From Anas platyrhynchos (taxonomy: Eukaryota > Chordata > Aves > Anseriformes > Anatidae), in the NCBI RefSeq assembly GCF_047663525.1, contig NC_092591.1, forward strand, positions 32,707,001-32,771,000: a DNA stretch of 64,000 nt, given 5' to 3'. This document shows, piece by piece, positions 33,594-44,978 of this stretch. Position 1 is the stretch's first letter; every line of letters begins with the position of its first letter. Position numbers and translations under genes: made by a program. The notes beneath the pieces are model-generated. The model searched no databases. It saw only the letters and a list, made by a program, of their open reading frames with translations, and was not told where the DNA came from.

Positions 33594-36500
33594 GTAAGGG
33601 GCGGCGGGGAGCGAGGGGCTGCCCCCCCCCAGCCCTTCCCCGCTTTGCGACAAGGGCTAACTTTGCCCGGCCGGCCCCTCCCGGAGCTCTCGGTGCCGGG
33701 AGGAAGGGAGAGGGCTGCGGGAAAGTCGGGGATGCTCGGCGGGAGGCTGCCGCCTGGAAGAGGGGAGCCCCGCAACGAGCCCCGCAACGTGCCCCGCAGC
33801 GCTGTGCCCTGCCCTGCCCTGCCCCTCGCAGCTCCCCCCGGCCCGGCGGTGCGGGGTGGGCACGCTCGGGCAGCCCGGAGCAGATGAGGGTACCCCTCAG
33901 GGTGCAGGTGGGTGCTGCCACGAGGAAAGTCCGGGAGCGGCTGGGGCTGGCGTTACTCGGGAGGGACCCAGGAACTCACCAGGAGGGTGCCCGGTGCCGG
34001 TAGGGAACAGCCGAGAGCCCCGCGGAAACCCTCCGGGATGCTTTCGGCTCCGGTGACCCGTCGGTGCCTCGGGCAGGAGGACGGGATGGGGAGCGGCAGG
34101 GTGCCCCGAGCCTTCTGCCCACCGGAGGGCGGCGGGGGGCGATGCGGGCGCGGAGCGGGGCGAGCCCGGGGCTTTCCGGGCGCAGCTCGGAGCCACGGCC
34201 GCAGGGGAGCCCCGGTGCGGAGGAGGAGGCGATGCTGAGCCGGCCTGGCTGCGAGGGGCACGGGGACGGCTCGGGGAAGCCGGGGCTGCTCGGAGCCGTG
34301 CGTCCCGGGAGGGTGTGGGGGGGGTCCCAAACCCGGGGTGCTGCCTGCCCGTGCCGCTGCTGCGTGCATGTGCAGAGGTGCAAGCATGACTAAGCCGCTG
34401 CAGCCGCGTGGGATGCTCACCGTGCGGCTCGCCTTCCCCGCCTCGCTGGCCGCAACGTGTCGTTTCGCCAGGTGAAGTGGCAGGACGCTGGGGAGCAGCA
34501 GTGGCAGTGCCGGAGGGTCCCCAGGCTGAGAGCTGCTCTGCAATCCTGCGGCTCAGACCCCGCTTTCCCGTCCCCAAAAGGCTGCCGCGGTCAGGGGCTG
34601 CCCCGCGGGAAGGAGCCCTGCACCCCGGGGTGCTGCCCGTGGGAGTGACGGTGCTGGGAGCCCCGTGGGTGCCCACGCACGCGTGGGTCCCCATCCCCGG
34701 GGGGCTGGGGGCAGCCTGCGGCCGGGCACGTTTTGGGATCTGCTCCCTGCCGCGTGTGCTGCAGCGCGGACTTGTCAGTGCTGCAGCAGCGCGGGTGTCA
34801 GGAGAGGGGTTTTGGCTCCTGGGATCCCCTCGCCCCGTGTCCCAACGTGCCCCTCTGCACCAGCGGGAGCGTGCCCGGGCACACAGGCGAGCAGGGGGCC
34901 GTGCCCCGCTCCCTGCGCTCCTCGCCCCTCTGCCTTGCCCCGAGACCCCCGAAGCCTCCCCGGGCGCCTGCTGCTCACAGTTGTGTTTTCCAGCTGGTCC
35001 CAAAGTCCTGAGTCACTGTGCGGTTTCCATGGAAACAGGCTTGCTGGCGGTGATCAGATTTAGGGGCAGAGGGCCCTAGATCCCAGACCCGGGTGGGCAG
35101 CCCCGGTGGGCGCGGGCACGTCCCCGGCATCACCCTGGGGCTCGGCCAGGCACCTGCATCGCCCCCGAGCCTCCGGCTGCAGCCCCTGCCAGGCACGGGG
35201 ATTGCCCTGGAGGTGCCCAACTCCTGGCGAGCTGAGGAGGGAGGGGGCAGCCTGAAGACAGCCCCAAAGAGCTGCTGGTTTTTGGCTGCCCCGCAAGAGA
35301 GCCTTGGAAACAGGCACTCAGCAGCGACGGCGGTGTTGCTGCACGGTCCCTGCCTAGAGCTGCTGTCACACCTGAGGTGCCCAAGCACGGCCACCTCTGG
35401 GGAGCAGTGGGGGAGCCTGTGGGGAGGGCTCAGGGCAGGAGGCAGCCAGCCCCGCTCTGCCACCAGCACACAAGGTGCTGCTGGAGCTCCCCGTGATGAC
35501 AGGGGGTGACAAGTCGTCAAATGCCAAGTCCGTGCCATGCAGCCCCCCAGAACAAGTTGTTGCCACCTGAACACTGTCCCCAAAGGAAGAGCCCGGCACT
35601 CAGCGTCCCCTGTGCTGCACCCAGCCACGCTCCCTGTGCCAGTGGCTCACAGAGGCCGTACAGCTTAATTCATCACCTCCAGCCTCAGTGGTGCTCCAGG
35701 GCTGGAGCAGTGCTGGGAGGAAGAGGAGGAGGAAGGCAGGTGACTGCACACCCGCTGCTGTCGCGTGGTGGGGGAGGCTGCATCGCCTTCGCCCATCCTG
35801 TCGGGTGAAGGCTGGGGGAAGCAGGGCGGGGGAGAGGAAAGGCTGGGCACCTTCCTCCTCGGGCAGACAATGCTCCTGTCCCCGTGCCAGGCACTGGCTG
35901 GCCTCCTGCAGCGCATCCCTCGTGGCCAGCCTGCTCCCAGGCAGCTGCACGGAGACACGGGCGAGGCATGGGCACAGCTGGTGTGCTGTGACCAGGGAGA
36001 GTTAGGGCTGGGAAAGGGGCAGGGGTGATCCCAGCACCAAAAGAGGCCAGGTGCCCTCTCCGGGGCATCCTCCTGCAGCACGCTCACTGCAACCACTGCT
36101 CAGAAAAGCTGCCCTGAACGGCGCAGGGTCGTGCAGCTCCTCTTTGGGTGTTTCCTGCCAGCAGGCTCTGCATGTGGCCAAGAGAGGAGCGAGGGGTGCT
36201 CGTTGTTCTGTGAGAGGGCCAGGGCTGAGCAGGAACCGCATCTCCTGGGACGCAGTGATGGGAGGAGGCTCCTGCTGGCTTTAAGAGCCGCAGATGAGAC
36301 ATCAGGGAGGGATACTTCTCCCAAAACCTGCCCCTCCCTCACTGCAGCTCGGTGATCAGGCAGGGCACACGCAAAGGGAGACGAGGGGCAGCAGAGGCTG
36401 ATGCTGGGCTGACACTGCTGCTTTCCATCTGCTCTGAGTACGTGGATCTTCGCTTCCCTTGCTCAGCTTGGTGTGTTGCAAAGGGGAGAGGACATGGGGC

Positions 36501-37790
36501 AGGTGGGGAACCTGAGATCAGGACCACCCGAGTGGCGTCAGCTCTGCTCTCCACCAGCACGGAGTAAAAGTTGAGGCTTTGCCTGAAGGGTGCAGTGTGG
36601 CTGGCCGGCACTAGAGAGCAGGAAAGAGGTCCCACTTCGCACCTTCCACCCAGGAGATGGCACTTCCATGAGTCACCTGGACCAGGGGATGCCAGCAGGA
36701 CGTCCTGGCTTAGCAGACCTGGAAAAATAAATAAGCCCTTGGGTTCTCTGAACCCTCAGGAGGCCGCCAAGCCAGCGCTTTTGCCAAAGAATATTCCACC
36801 TGGGGAATCACCCGTGCTCTGAACCACAGGGTGCAGAAAGCCCCTCTCCTGTGAGAGGTCTCTGGAGCCAGCAGCTGGGGCAAGCAGTAGATAATAAAAG
36901 CAATAATTTAAAAATTAAAATGTGTTTTTCAGCTCACCTGCCATCCATTGGTGGCCCGTGCCACATGGGGGGAAATGCGGGAGGCCGGTGGGCAAGGGGC
37001 AGTGGGTGCAGGGGGCTGCAGAAGGGGCACGGAGCCACATTACCCAGGGCTGTGCACGGTGGGCTCCTTCACCCAGCACTGGTGCTTATCTGCTTCCTCT
37101 TACACGCATCACTGTCCACGTGAGGCTGCGCTTCCATGTCTGCAAACAGACCCCAGTGCAAGCCTGCAGATAGCAGAGGAGGATGGCACAGCAGGGACCC
37201 ACAGCAGAAAATCCTTGCTGGGGCTTTGAAAGGAGTTACGGCATCCTCCCGTCCTGCCCCAAAGGCTTGGAGTGGTTTAGGAGCAGCTTCTGGTGCGTGT
37301 AAGCATTCGGGGATTTTATTTCCCAAAGCTTGAGGGACTAACCAAGGAAAATAAGATTTTCCTTTTTTTTTTTTGGTGGCTACTGCCTTGACCGAGTCTG
37401 TTTCAAAAGCCCAGGGGAATAACTCCCACCGCTTTGTACCAGAGGAGGCAGTCACCCCCAGGGCATACTTGCAGCCACCAGAGGATGCAGCAGATGCAGT
37501 TCCTCCTGCTTCCCTCCTCTCACGATCAGCTGTGTAGGGGGCTCAAATCCCAGAGCAGAGCAGGACCCAGCCAGCAGCACCAGCTCAGCACTGGGGGTGT
37601 ATGGGGCGAGCCACTGGGATTTTGCCAGTTGTCCTCCTCCGAAGCAGGGCTCTGCAGTGCGTCACTGGGATCCACGTGGTTATGAGCGATGTACGTGCTC
37701 TGTGGGAGGGTGTGTGGTGCACCCAGTAGGAATACTTGGGTCCTCCTCAGCAGTCCTTGCTCAACCCGTGACTTCTCTGTTGGGTTGCAG
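33594..37790 (+). other. CHST1: CHST1 5' intron region
   Basis: This lies between the inferred exon 1 donor and the acceptor TGGGTTGCAG at 37781-37790. It is CpG-rich at its left end and otherwise ordinary GC-rich DNA. Additional non-coding exons are possible; a fair acceptor, TTGTGTTTTCCAG, ends at 34993. A T10-11 run lies at about 37363-37373. Long open frames on both strands between 33.9 and 35.6 kb are composition artefacts. Confidence 0.55.
35009..35036 (+). promoter_or_regulatory. CHST1: AP-1 site next to a perfect RFX X-box palindrome
   Basis: TGAGTCA (consensus AP-1) at 35009-35015 is followed 7 bp later by GTTTCCATGGAAAC at 35023-35036, a 14-bp perfect palindrome matching the RFX X-box. 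Both lie about 1.4 kb inside the CHST1 intron, 16 bp after a possible acceptor. An intronic enhancer is the simplest reading; binding is inferred. Confidence 0.45.
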
Positions 37791-37834
37791 ACACCAAGAC
37801 GACCTGTGAAGAAGCCCCATGAAGGTGACCAGCC
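37791..37834 (+). promoter_or_regulatory. CHST1: CHST1 proximal 5' leader with overlapping upstream ORFs
   Basis: The leader begins right after the acceptor at 37790. An upstream ATG at 37819 in poor context (C at -3) opens a frame running to 38100, overlapping CHST1 out of frame. If exon 1 splices directly here, the ATG at 33561 also reads through the junction and ends at TAG 37866-37868, just past the CHST1 start, giving a 36-residue peptide. Either would be expected to lower initiation at the CHST1 ATG. This inference depends on the splice structure. Confidence 0.45.
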
Positions 37835-39094
37835 ATGCAATGTTCCTGGAAGGCTGTCCTCCTACTAGCCTTGGCATCCATTGCGATCCAGTACACGGCA
37901 ATCCGGACCTTCACCGCCAAGTCCTTCCACAGCTGCCCCATCCCCAGCCCCGTGAACTGCAGCCTGAGCCAGGACACCGATGCACCCGACCGGCTGTGCG
38001 ACGAGAGCCCCACCTTCGCCTACAACCTCTCCAGGAAGACGCACGTCCTCATCCTCGCCACCACCCGCAGCGGCTCCTCCTTCGTGGGGCAGCTCTTTAA
38101 CCAGCACTTCGACGTCTTCTATTTATTCGAGCCCCTCTACCACGTCCAGTACACGCTGATCCCGAAGCTGACCCAGAGCAAGAGCACGACGGACAGGCGG
38201 GTCATGCTGGGGGCCAGCCGCGACCTGCTGAGGAGCCTGTACGACTGCGACCTCTACTTCTTGGAGAACTACATCAAGCCCCAGCCCGTCAACCACACCA
38301 CCGACCGCCTCTTCCGCAGGGGGGCCAGCAAGGCGCTGTGCTCGCCGCCCGTCTGCGAGCCCCTGGGAGCCGCCGACCTCCACCTGGAGGAAGGGGACTG
38401 CGTGAAGAAGTGCGGCACCTTGAACCTGACGCTGGCCACCGAGTCCTGCAGGGAGCACGGGCACGTGGCCATCAAGACCGTGCGGGTGCCCGAGGTCAGC
38501 GACCTGCGGGCGCTGGTGGAGGACCCGCGGCTGAACCTGAAGGTCATCCAGCTGGTGAGGGACCCCCGGGGGATCCTGGCGTCCCGCAGCGAGACCTTCC
38601 GGGACACCTACCGGCTGTGGAGGATTTGGGACGGCACCGGCAGGAAGCCGTACAACCTGGACGTGACCCAGCTCACCACGGTGTGCGAGGACTTCTGGAA
38701 CTCCGTCTCCACCGGCCTCAACCGGCCGCCGTGGCTCAAGGGCAAGTACATGCTGGTGCGGTATGAAGACCTGGCCAGGAACCCGATGAAAAAGACCGAG
38801 GAGATCTACGATTTCCTGGGCATCCCCATGGACAGCAACGTCGAGCGCTGGATACAGAACAACACCCGGGGAGACCGCTCCTCGTCCAAACACAAGTACG
38901 GGACGGTGCGCAACTCGGCAGCCACGGCGGAGAAGTGGCGCTTCCGCCTGTCCTACGAGATCGTGGCGTTCACCCAGCATGCCTGCCAGCAGGTGCTGGC
39001 GCAGCTCGGCTACAAAACCGCCGGCTCCGAGGAGGAGCTGAAGAACCTCTCCATCAGCCTGGTGGAGGAGAGAGACTTCCTGCCCTTCTCTTAA
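37835..39094 (+). CDS. CHST1: Carbohydrate sulfotransferase 1 (keratan sulfate Gal-6 sulfotransferase)
   Basis: This single coding exon of 419 codons starts MQCSWKAVLLLALASIAIQY, matching mammalian CHST1, so the ATG at 37835 (G at -3) is secure. It is a type II Golgi membrane protein, with a short cytosolic tail, signal anchor at about residues 6-22, stem to about residue 60 and lumenal catalytic domain. It transfers sulfate from PAPS to the 6-hydroxyl of galactose in keratan sulfate and sialyl-LacNAc. The 5'-phosphosulfate-binding loop is LATTRSGSSF (74-83), and the 3'-phosphate-binding motif is QLVRDPRGILASRS (239-252). Possible N-glycosylation sites are at residues 41, 64, 153, 197, 342 and 404. 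The stem between FHSCP and RLC is about eight residues longer than in human CHST1 (411 aa) as I recall it. The reading frame is intact and the C-terminus EERDFLPFS is typical. Confidence 0.98.
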   Translation: MQCSWKAVLLLALASIAIQYTAIRTFTAKSFHSCPIPSPVNCSLSQDTDAPDRLCDESPTFAYNLSRKTHVLILATTRSGSSFVGQLFNQHFDVFYLFEPLYHVQYTLIPKLTQSKSTTDRRVMLGASRDLLRSLYDCDLYFLENYIKPQPVNHTTDRLFRRGASKALCSPPVCEPLGAADLHLEEGDCVKKCGTLNLTLATESCREHGHVAIKTVRVPEVSDLRALVEDPRLNLKVIQLVRDPRGILASRSETFRDTYRLWRIWDGTGRKPYNLDVTQLTTVCEDFWNSVSTGLNRPPWLKGKYMLVRYEDLARNPMKKTEEIYDFLGIPMDSNVERWIQNNTRGDRSSSKHKYGTVRNSAATAEKWRFRLSYEIVAFTQHACQQVLAQLGYKTAGSEEELKNLSISLVEERDFLPFS

Positions 39095-39790
39095 GGCCGG
39101 GGCCCCCTTTTTGATACGGACTGTTTCGAACTGTTGCCTTATTTTGTTTTCTTTCGTTTTGTTCCACCCCCCCCCTCCCCTCACCCCCCTTCTTTCTCAT
39201 CTTCTTCTCTCCAAAATTTGCACTAAATCTTGAGCGGGAATCTTAATGGAGTCCAGGGGAAGCGATTGCTGCCCCTCAACACGTTTCGGACACAAGAGGA
39301 ATCGGGTCTCTCCAAGCAAGAGCTAGAACTGTGGATGGGTAACAATGTTTACAAAAACACACAAAATGTATAAAGCGACCTTCAAGCTTTCCAAACCGAA
39401 GGGTACCTGGGGTACTGTACTTTTGCACTGTTTACTTTTACAATGTAAGAGGTAAATATAAATTTAATTTATGAATGGTGTCGTCCCCTCCAGAGTAACT
39501 CCCCTTGACCCCGATGAGCAGGTTAGACTGCAAGATGAACGTGGAACAACCTCCTTGTCTTCAATCTCGGTTCAATATGTCTGTTGAAGTCATGTTATTG
39601 GGCTGGGCAGGCAGTCAGCTGCTCGTACATGGTTGTTTGGTAACACCTGTGATATTTCTTTGTGCCAAAAACCCACAAAAGAAAAAAAAAAAAAGTGATT
39701 GGGTGGTTTGGTAGAAGCCCAACACATTTAATGCTTTATTTCTGTGTTTTCTGTAAATAAAAAGTGCAATAAAACTGACCTGGGGGGTGA
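39095..39790 (+). other. CHST1: CHST1 3' UTR
   Basis: About 0.7 kb separates the stop codon from the inferred cleavage site. It contains a C/T-rich tract at about 39162-39212, with C9 and C6 runs that could bind poly-C proteins, and an AT-rich stretch at about 39453-39478 that resembles a weak AU-rich element. An A13 run sits at about 39681-39694. Confidence 0.7.
39756..39773 (+). terminator. CHST1: CHST1 tandem poly(A) signals
   Basis: AATAAA occurs at 39756-39761 and again at 39768-39773, followed by a GGGGGGTG-type stretch at about 39782-39788. Cleavage is inferred near 39,785-39,795. Confidence 0.75.
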
Positions 39791-41754
39791 ACATCAACTG
39801 AAAGACCTCAGTAACTGCAGCTGGGGTGGATGCACCGACAGGCAAAGACCGATGTCTCCAGACCCACCTGGCTCCTCCAGCGCACGGGAGCGGGCTGGGG
39901 CCGGGGACCTTGCACCACGGCCCCTCAGGGAACTGCGAGTCACTTCCTTCGGCACGTGCATGTTTGCATCTAAGTGTGTAAAAATGCAAGTGGTTAAGCC
40001 AAACGCGAGAACCTGTGGTTATTTGCAGACGTGAGAGCTTGCTGGCCCGCGTAGGGGCATGGGACTCGCTGGAGTGCCTGGCAGCAGACCCCCAAGGCCC
40101 CAGCCCCATCAGCCTGCCCCTCATTGCTCCCCCTGGTCTTAGGCTCCCCCCAGTGCAAACATTGGTGTGCTCTGCCCTGGAGCACCAGAGCAAAGTGGTG
40201 GCAGCACACCCGAAGCCTGACATGAGATGTGGGCAGTCTGCTTGAACATCACCCACTAGGACAGCTCACCGACTCACCAACCCAGCAGCCAGCCCTTGAG
40301 GCACGTCCCAGAGCCCAGCTATGGGGCTGGTCCCCAGGGGAAGGAGCAGAGCAGCCCCTGGCAGTTTCACAGCTCTGCCCCTCAGGAGTCAGGCAGGGAC
40401 CGGCAGAAGGCCCTGTAAGGCCAGCTACATCCACCCATGGCTGCACACCCCAGTCCCCACAGTAGCATTGGACCCACTCCAATGGCACTTTGGCCACCCA
40501 GAGCCCACCTACTTGGGCAGGTTTCCTCTCCAAAGGCACCTTCTGAGGTCTGCTGGCCACTGGCTCCCACCCTGAGCTTTTATTCAAGAAAGGGTGGGAC
40601 TGGGTGCTGCACACACCCATCTCTGGGCAAAACTTGAAGGAAAAGCAGCAGCTACAGGCAAATTTCCACCCTCCCTTCCCCACCTTTAAAGACTTCTGAG
40701 GGGCAGGTGCTGCAGCTACACAAGGTCAGCTCGTTAGCAGCATGTAGCAAACAAGCTTAACTTGGCAAAGCTGCCTGAGCTGGGCACTGGTGGGGAAGAG
40801 GTGAGCAGGGCCATGAATCCGATGGCCTCCCCTCACCTGGCTCCTGCCCTGTGAGCAGGACGGTGTCACCACGCTCTGGGACAGATACGTGCCCCATCAA
40901 CTGGAGAGCCACCCACCCCAGACATTTTCTCCTTCCTCCTCCACCACCAGCAAAGCATCAGCCAAATAAATGGCTTGATTGCCCCATTATTAACTACTAA
41001 ATTAATCCTTTTGTCAGCACTTAACGAATGCCGAGCTGTTGGCTCCTAGCCTTATCCCAGTAAAAGGGCCACGGGCTTTGAAGCTGCCAAATTCCTCCTC
41101 CCTCCTCAGCAGTCCCAGAGCTCGGTGGCTTCTCCATTGCACTGCCACTGTCCCTGCTGGAGGGCTGCGTGTTCCCAGGAGCCTGGGGCAGCTCTGCCGT
41201 GGGCAGGCATCCGTGCAGTGGGTGAGGTGGCCGGGGTGGCTGGCTGTGCCCATCCCAGCACCCGTGCTGCCTGCCAGCAAGCAAACGCATGCGTCTGGCT
41301 GCTCTGTGGGGCTGCCCTGCAGCTGTGGGGAGGGAGGTAAAACCCCCTCGACCTGCTGAAATGGCAGGCTGCTGCGGGGGGAAGGAGGCTTCTCTTTGCT
41401 TCCTCAGCTGGGAGAAGAAGCTGTGCAAACCTGCAAGAAGAAACGGCAGCTGTAGAGGCAAAATTTCCTCTCCTTGGCTGCTGGGATACCACTTCTGTGG
41501 CTCAGCTAGCCTTCCTCTGGCCTGAATGTGCTCACACGCGCATTTTTGGTCTTTAAAGCAAAACAAGAAATCAAGTTAAAAAAATCTTCCCCAAACTGCT
41601 CTTGCTATTCCAATCAGGAAACCTGCTTGCAGCAAAATGGCTTTTGAATCACGGTTGAAAGCCGTGTCCTACTTTAAGTGGGGATTGAGCCTCAGCCCTG
41701 CTTGGTGCCTCATTTAGAGCCCTTAGGGGAGAGATCTGATTTCCCAAGGAATCT

Positions 41755-42114
41755 CTAACATCTTCGTTCAACTGTGCTTCCTCTGCCTGTTTTCCCCCAC
41801 TGGAAACAAGAAACGGTGCAACAAAGATTTTTATCCTCAAATTTTACTGTAATTAAAATACAGAGATGCAGAATATTCCCAGAAACACACTGCAAAACAA
41901 ACCAAGCAAACAAATTCAGTAGGAAACCAATTACAGACAATGAAATGATAAAGAACCAAAGTGTCCTCTGGAGCCCAGCACCGTGCACGGGACTGCGCGG
42001 CCGCAGCGCCGGTCCCAGGCTCGCACCGGGCTCCTGGGGAAGCAGAGACGAGCCCCGTGCATCCGTCCTGGCAGCCCTGCGGCTCTCCCTGTCCATCTCC
42101 ACGTTGACGCTCAT
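41755..42114 (-). other. Candidate ORF (119 codons) with one hydrophobic segment, unrecognised
   Basis: On the minus strand an ATG at 42114 has A at -3 and lies 24 bp after a fair acceptor (TCCATCGCAG). The first about 50 residues are charged and proline-rich (MSVNVEMDRESRRAARTDAR at the start). A hydrophobic run of about 25 residues (LWFFIISLSVIGFLLNLFAW) follows, then a cysteine-rich tail. The GC-rich front passes into AT-rich DNA where the hydrophobic run lies, which could simply be T-rich non-coding sequence read as F/L/V. I recognise no family and treat it as a possible exon, most likely non-coding. Confidence 0.18.
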
Positions 42115-44978
42115 GCTGTTATTTTTACCAGGATTGCTCTGCGATGGAGACACAGGGATGACCCACCCACAGGAACAAGAGCCAGCAAGGGAACCCAGAG
42201 GGAAAGGAATGGGGTAAGATTTTCCAGACACGAACACGGGCGGACAGAGAGGGGTGGAAGACATGCACTCCTCTCCCAGCCAGGGGAGCTGCGGGAACAG
42301 TCGCCCTCTCTGCCCTCCCAGCCAGCACGAGCACGGATGTTTGGAGAGCTCTATCCAGGGGCAAGAAAAAAAAGCTAAGGGAGGGGAAAAAAAGAACAAT
42401 AATAGGATAAGCAAAGGGGAAAAGGGGGAAAGTAAGTGCCAGCAGGCTCCCCTCTCAGCTGGGACATGCCCCTTGGGCACGGGGAACACGCAGCTGCGGT
42501 GGGCACAGAGCACCCCAGCCCCACCACGGGGAGATCACGGCAAAAGCCTGGGGGAGAGCTGGAAAGGTGGAAGGTAACGGAGGGGCCGAGCTGGCATTTG
42601 GGCCATGCACCCGTTGGGCTTATTGAGCTAGCTAAATGGAAACACCCGGTAATCGTCAGTGCTGTGGAAGCAGGGCCCCGGCCAGGAGTGGAACCACACC
42701 ACACCCCCAAACCCATGTTCTTCCACTTCCCTTCCGTGCTCTTCCCTAGGGCCAACTCCCTCACGCTCATCCTCTGATTCAGAGCCTGTCCTAAGAAACA
42801 AATTCCCTCCTTGCTCCTCCTTTTCTCGCTCCCTGACTCTTCCTCTCTCCTCCTCCTGTCACCAGGACACCAGTCATCTCCCTTGCATGAGCTCCCTTCA
42901 TCCCTCTGTCCACCTCGAGCTGCCCCCTTCCTTTTGTACCGAGCCCCCCATCAGTGGGATTTATGCCAAATACAGTTTTTAGCTCTCTGCCACGAAGGGG
43001 CTGTGGGGAAGGCCTGCACCGTGGCCTGGCTGCTCTCTGTGGTGGGGGAGGAGGGAAGGGGGGTTTCCATCAGCAAGCAGTGACCTCCCCGTCCCAAACA
43101 GATCCCAACGTCATGCACCCAAAGCTGCCAGGAAGCATCTTTGTGGTTAGACTGGTGCCACCAGCCCTGTTTTTCTTTCTGCTCTGGCACAGACAGTGCC
43201 CAGAGCAGCCTGGGGCTGGGTCACTGGCCTCAACCACGCAGGCCTAGCATGCCAACAGGGACACTTTCCAGAAGCCTTCCTTTGAGCCCCGTGTATTTAT
43301 GTATTTCTGTATGCTCTTTAAGCAGTACGAGGCCCTGGTTTTTGGGTAGGTTTGATCTTCTAGCCCTGCCTGCTAGTTTTCCCTTTTTTAGCTATTGGTG
43401 GCCCATGACTTCTCCATTAGCTGGGCTCAAAGAACAGCTCCCCTCACACCTCTCCTCCCCTTCTCCAGGCCACCCTCCGAGGAAATGGCAGCTCCAGACA
43501 GACGGGGAGCCTTACGCCATTTACTGCAGGGTGCACTGAAGAGCAGAACTGTAAAGATGGGAAACCCTTAGGCCCTCCTTAACGCACTTTTATCATACTT
43601 TCCATGCCTGCAGACAACGGCCTGGGAAGGATCTATTCCCTCCCTCCTGTGTGGGAGGCTGGTTAGCCAGAGCATCATGAGCTTCCCTTCACCTGCCCTG
43701 AGGCAGCTGGAGAAGTGAAGCCCTTACACAGTCTTCTCCTGCCCAAAGCCTCAGCGAGGCAGTTAGGAAGACTGTCCCGTCCCAGCTGGTGAGAAACCAT
43801 CTTCCTAAGCGGGCTGGTGACAGCACAGGTAGTTATGCACAAGCAATTTTTAGCTCTGGGGCTGGAGGTGGATTCAGAAGCAGTCTGTGATCTGGCATGA
43901 GAAATGAGATGTGCTGAGGGAGAGCGGTGAGCAGAGATCCGTGCAGTGCAAACTGCCCTCCAGCTTTGCAGGGCACTCGGTACAAAGGAAGAACAGACAC
44001 GGTTTCTTCTGGCCTTGCTAACTGCCACGAGCATCCCAGCAAAGTGCAGGCACACATCAAGACCTGATCTTCCTGTGAAGCTGCTGCCTTCAGAGACAGA
44101 ACCAACACATCTGGGTCAACTTGGCCTTCACAAGAACAAAAGAGACAAAGAGAGGAAATGCATACTCACACTGAATGCTGTTTCCTCTTCAGAAACAAAG
44201 ACGTAGGTTAAACCACTCTCATGCTATCAAGAGTAACATACCGTGGAGATCAGCAACCTCTTGCCACTGCAAACGGCAGGGCCACTACCCAGCAAGGGGC
44301 ATGGAGAGAGACTACTAACACCTGCAGGACTAACACAGGGACACGGCGACTGAAGTCAGGCCCCAAATGTGGATTTAATAAAGGTCAGAATCAAAACTGT
44401 TTCACAAGCCCGAGAACGATCAGTCAAAATGGGGGTAGAGGGGTTATACTTAAATACTCCCTGATGTTTGAGTCCTACGCGTAACAGAGCAGTCAGGAAA
44501 TGCAATGACCTCCAACAGGAAATGAAAATCAAGGAAGTTGGCTTCAGTGTCCAGAGATAGGGCAGAAAGTAAACAAACGGCATAGACAGGAGAAAGGAGA
44601 TTTTTCACATTCCTTTGGTTTCAGTAAACTAAGCTGTTGGGCAACAGAGGGGAAACCTTCCTCTAAAACATGATTATTTTAACCAGGACCCTATATAAAA
44701 CCTATGCGCTGGATGTACCAAGGATGATTGTGTGAACTCCTCCGCGGCAGTGGCACAGTTTTGCTTACCTGGCTGAAAACATGCCTGTGGACTGAGAAAC
44801 ACACACGCTACCACATATGCATATCTACAGGATACAGCACGAACACTGCTTCACTTGCCTACGCATCCGACAGCTAACAACCTAGGCTAAGAACCTGCCA
44901 AAGCCAGGGAAGGCAGAGTTAATGTTGGAACCTGTGGCTTTCCCCATCCTGGGAATTTCGGGGGACCCTGGAGTGTGA

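Larger units (their letters stand above)
33040..34330 (+). promoter_or_regulatory. CHST1: CHST1 CpG island and promoter
   Basis: A dense, extended CpG island begins near 33,040 and fades past 34,300. It covers the inferred first exon and the first part of the intron. GGGAGG runs at about 33,360-33,400 and GC boxes (GGGGCGG-type) are frequent, and no TATA box is evident. The CTCF-like site at 33203-33216 lies at its upstream edge. The TSS was not resolved and is placed loosely between 33,200 and 33,350. Confidence 0.7.

Noticed and set aside
33289-35003. Several 185-370-codon open frames on both strands across the CHST1 CpG island
   Set aside because: Their P/A/R/G-rich translations are typical of stop-poor CpG-island DNA. 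None resembles a known protein.
38123-39184. 353-codon minus-strand open frame opposite CHST1
   Set aside because: It is the mirror frame of the strongly GC3-biased CHST1 coding exon, with low-complexity composition and no independent signals.
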